Below, piece after piece: positions 5,981-6,076 of a stretch of DNA of 6,076 nt. The position numbers and the translations under genes are program-made. The notes under the pieces were generated by a model, which did not search any database, had not been told where the DNA came from, and was given only the letters and a program-made list of their open reading frames with translations. How positions within the stretch are numbered: position 1 is the first letter of the stretch; the number at the start of each line of letters is the position of its first letter. This DNA is from Sulfitobacter sp. (lineage in GTDB: Bacteria > Pseudomonadota > Alphaproteobacteria > Rhodobacterales > Rhodobacteraceae): NCBI GenBank assembly GCA_024636405.1, contig JAGXHC010000253.1:1-6076 (forward strand), read 5' to 3'.

Positions 5981-6076
5981 CTAAACTGCCATGTCGTCGC
6001 GGTGGATCAACGCCGCACGGCCAGGATAGCCAAGAACCTGCTCGATTTGCGCGCTCTGGTGTCCCTTGATCTGCGC
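5981..6076 (-). CDS. C-terminal end of an unrecognised gene convergent with chpT (partial)
   Basis: The minus strand reads open from the window edge for 31 codons to TAG at 5981-5983. The peptide ends in [22 protein letters not shown], which looks like real protein with gene-like codons (about 70% GC at third positions, no rare codons). The opposite frame uses ATA, CTA and AGG. I cannot name the family from this tail. It faces chpT with a 108-base spacer. TTTCG/CGAAA (5958-5974) just after the stop could be a weak hairpin at its 3' end. Confidence 0.5.
   Translation of the reverse strand, partial: AQIKGHQSAQIEQVLGYPGRAALIHRDDMAV

Noticed and set aside
5918..6076. A plus-strand frame open to the right edge after chpT
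   Set aside because: It lacks a ribosome binding site and uses rare codons (ATA, CTA, AGG), while the opposite strand reads as better protein.

Overview
The window looks like a chromosomal housekeeping segment from a Rhodobacteraceae (Roseobacter-group) alphaproteobacterium. The basis is recognition of the proteins: a ChpT phosphotransferase with a DUF3553 neighbour, an ornithine-lipid gene pair, the S2 and EF-Ts sequences, and promoters of the form TTGCGC-N17-TATRSS. No insertion sequence, phage gene, tRNA, rRNA or CRISPR array is visible.

Layout from left to right. (1) Positions 1-860, plus strand: the last 35 codons of a possible upstream gene overlap, by ATGA, a complete LuxR-family regulator. 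Its ligand-binding pocket departs from the acyl-homoserine-lactone consensus. (2) Positions 861-1234: a gap with no convincing gene. It holds AAGGTT palindromes, several inverted repeats and, at its right end, a strong intrinsic terminator for the minus-strand operon. (3) Positions 1235-3250, minus strand: the rpsB-tsf operon (ribosomal protein S2 and elongation factor Ts) with a clear promoter, a leader of about 110 nt and a strong hairpin between the genes. (4) Positions 3324-4976, minus strand: olsB-olsA, coupled by an ATGA overlap and preceded by a promoter of the same type. Together they would make an ornithine or related amino-acid lipid. (5) Positions 5061-5872: a small DUF3553 gene (minus) divergent from chpT (plus), the phosphotransferase between CckA and CtrA/CpdR. 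(6) Positions 5981-6076: the C-terminal 31 codons of an unrecognised minus-strand gene convergent with chpT.

Working together: rpsB and tsf serve translation, and olsB and olsA catalyse consecutive steps of phosphorus-free membrane lipid synthesis. ChpT belongs to the cell-cycle, motility and gene-transfer-agent phosphorelay, which in some roseobacters is linked to quorum sensing. The LuxR-type protein at the left end could belong to that signalling world, but nothing in the sequence proves a link. Most of the window is ordinary. The items most worth checking are the altered LuxR pocket, the AAGGTT palindromes flanking that gene, the structured 374-bp gap, and the long acidic tail on S2. I do not see an obviously new multi-gene system.
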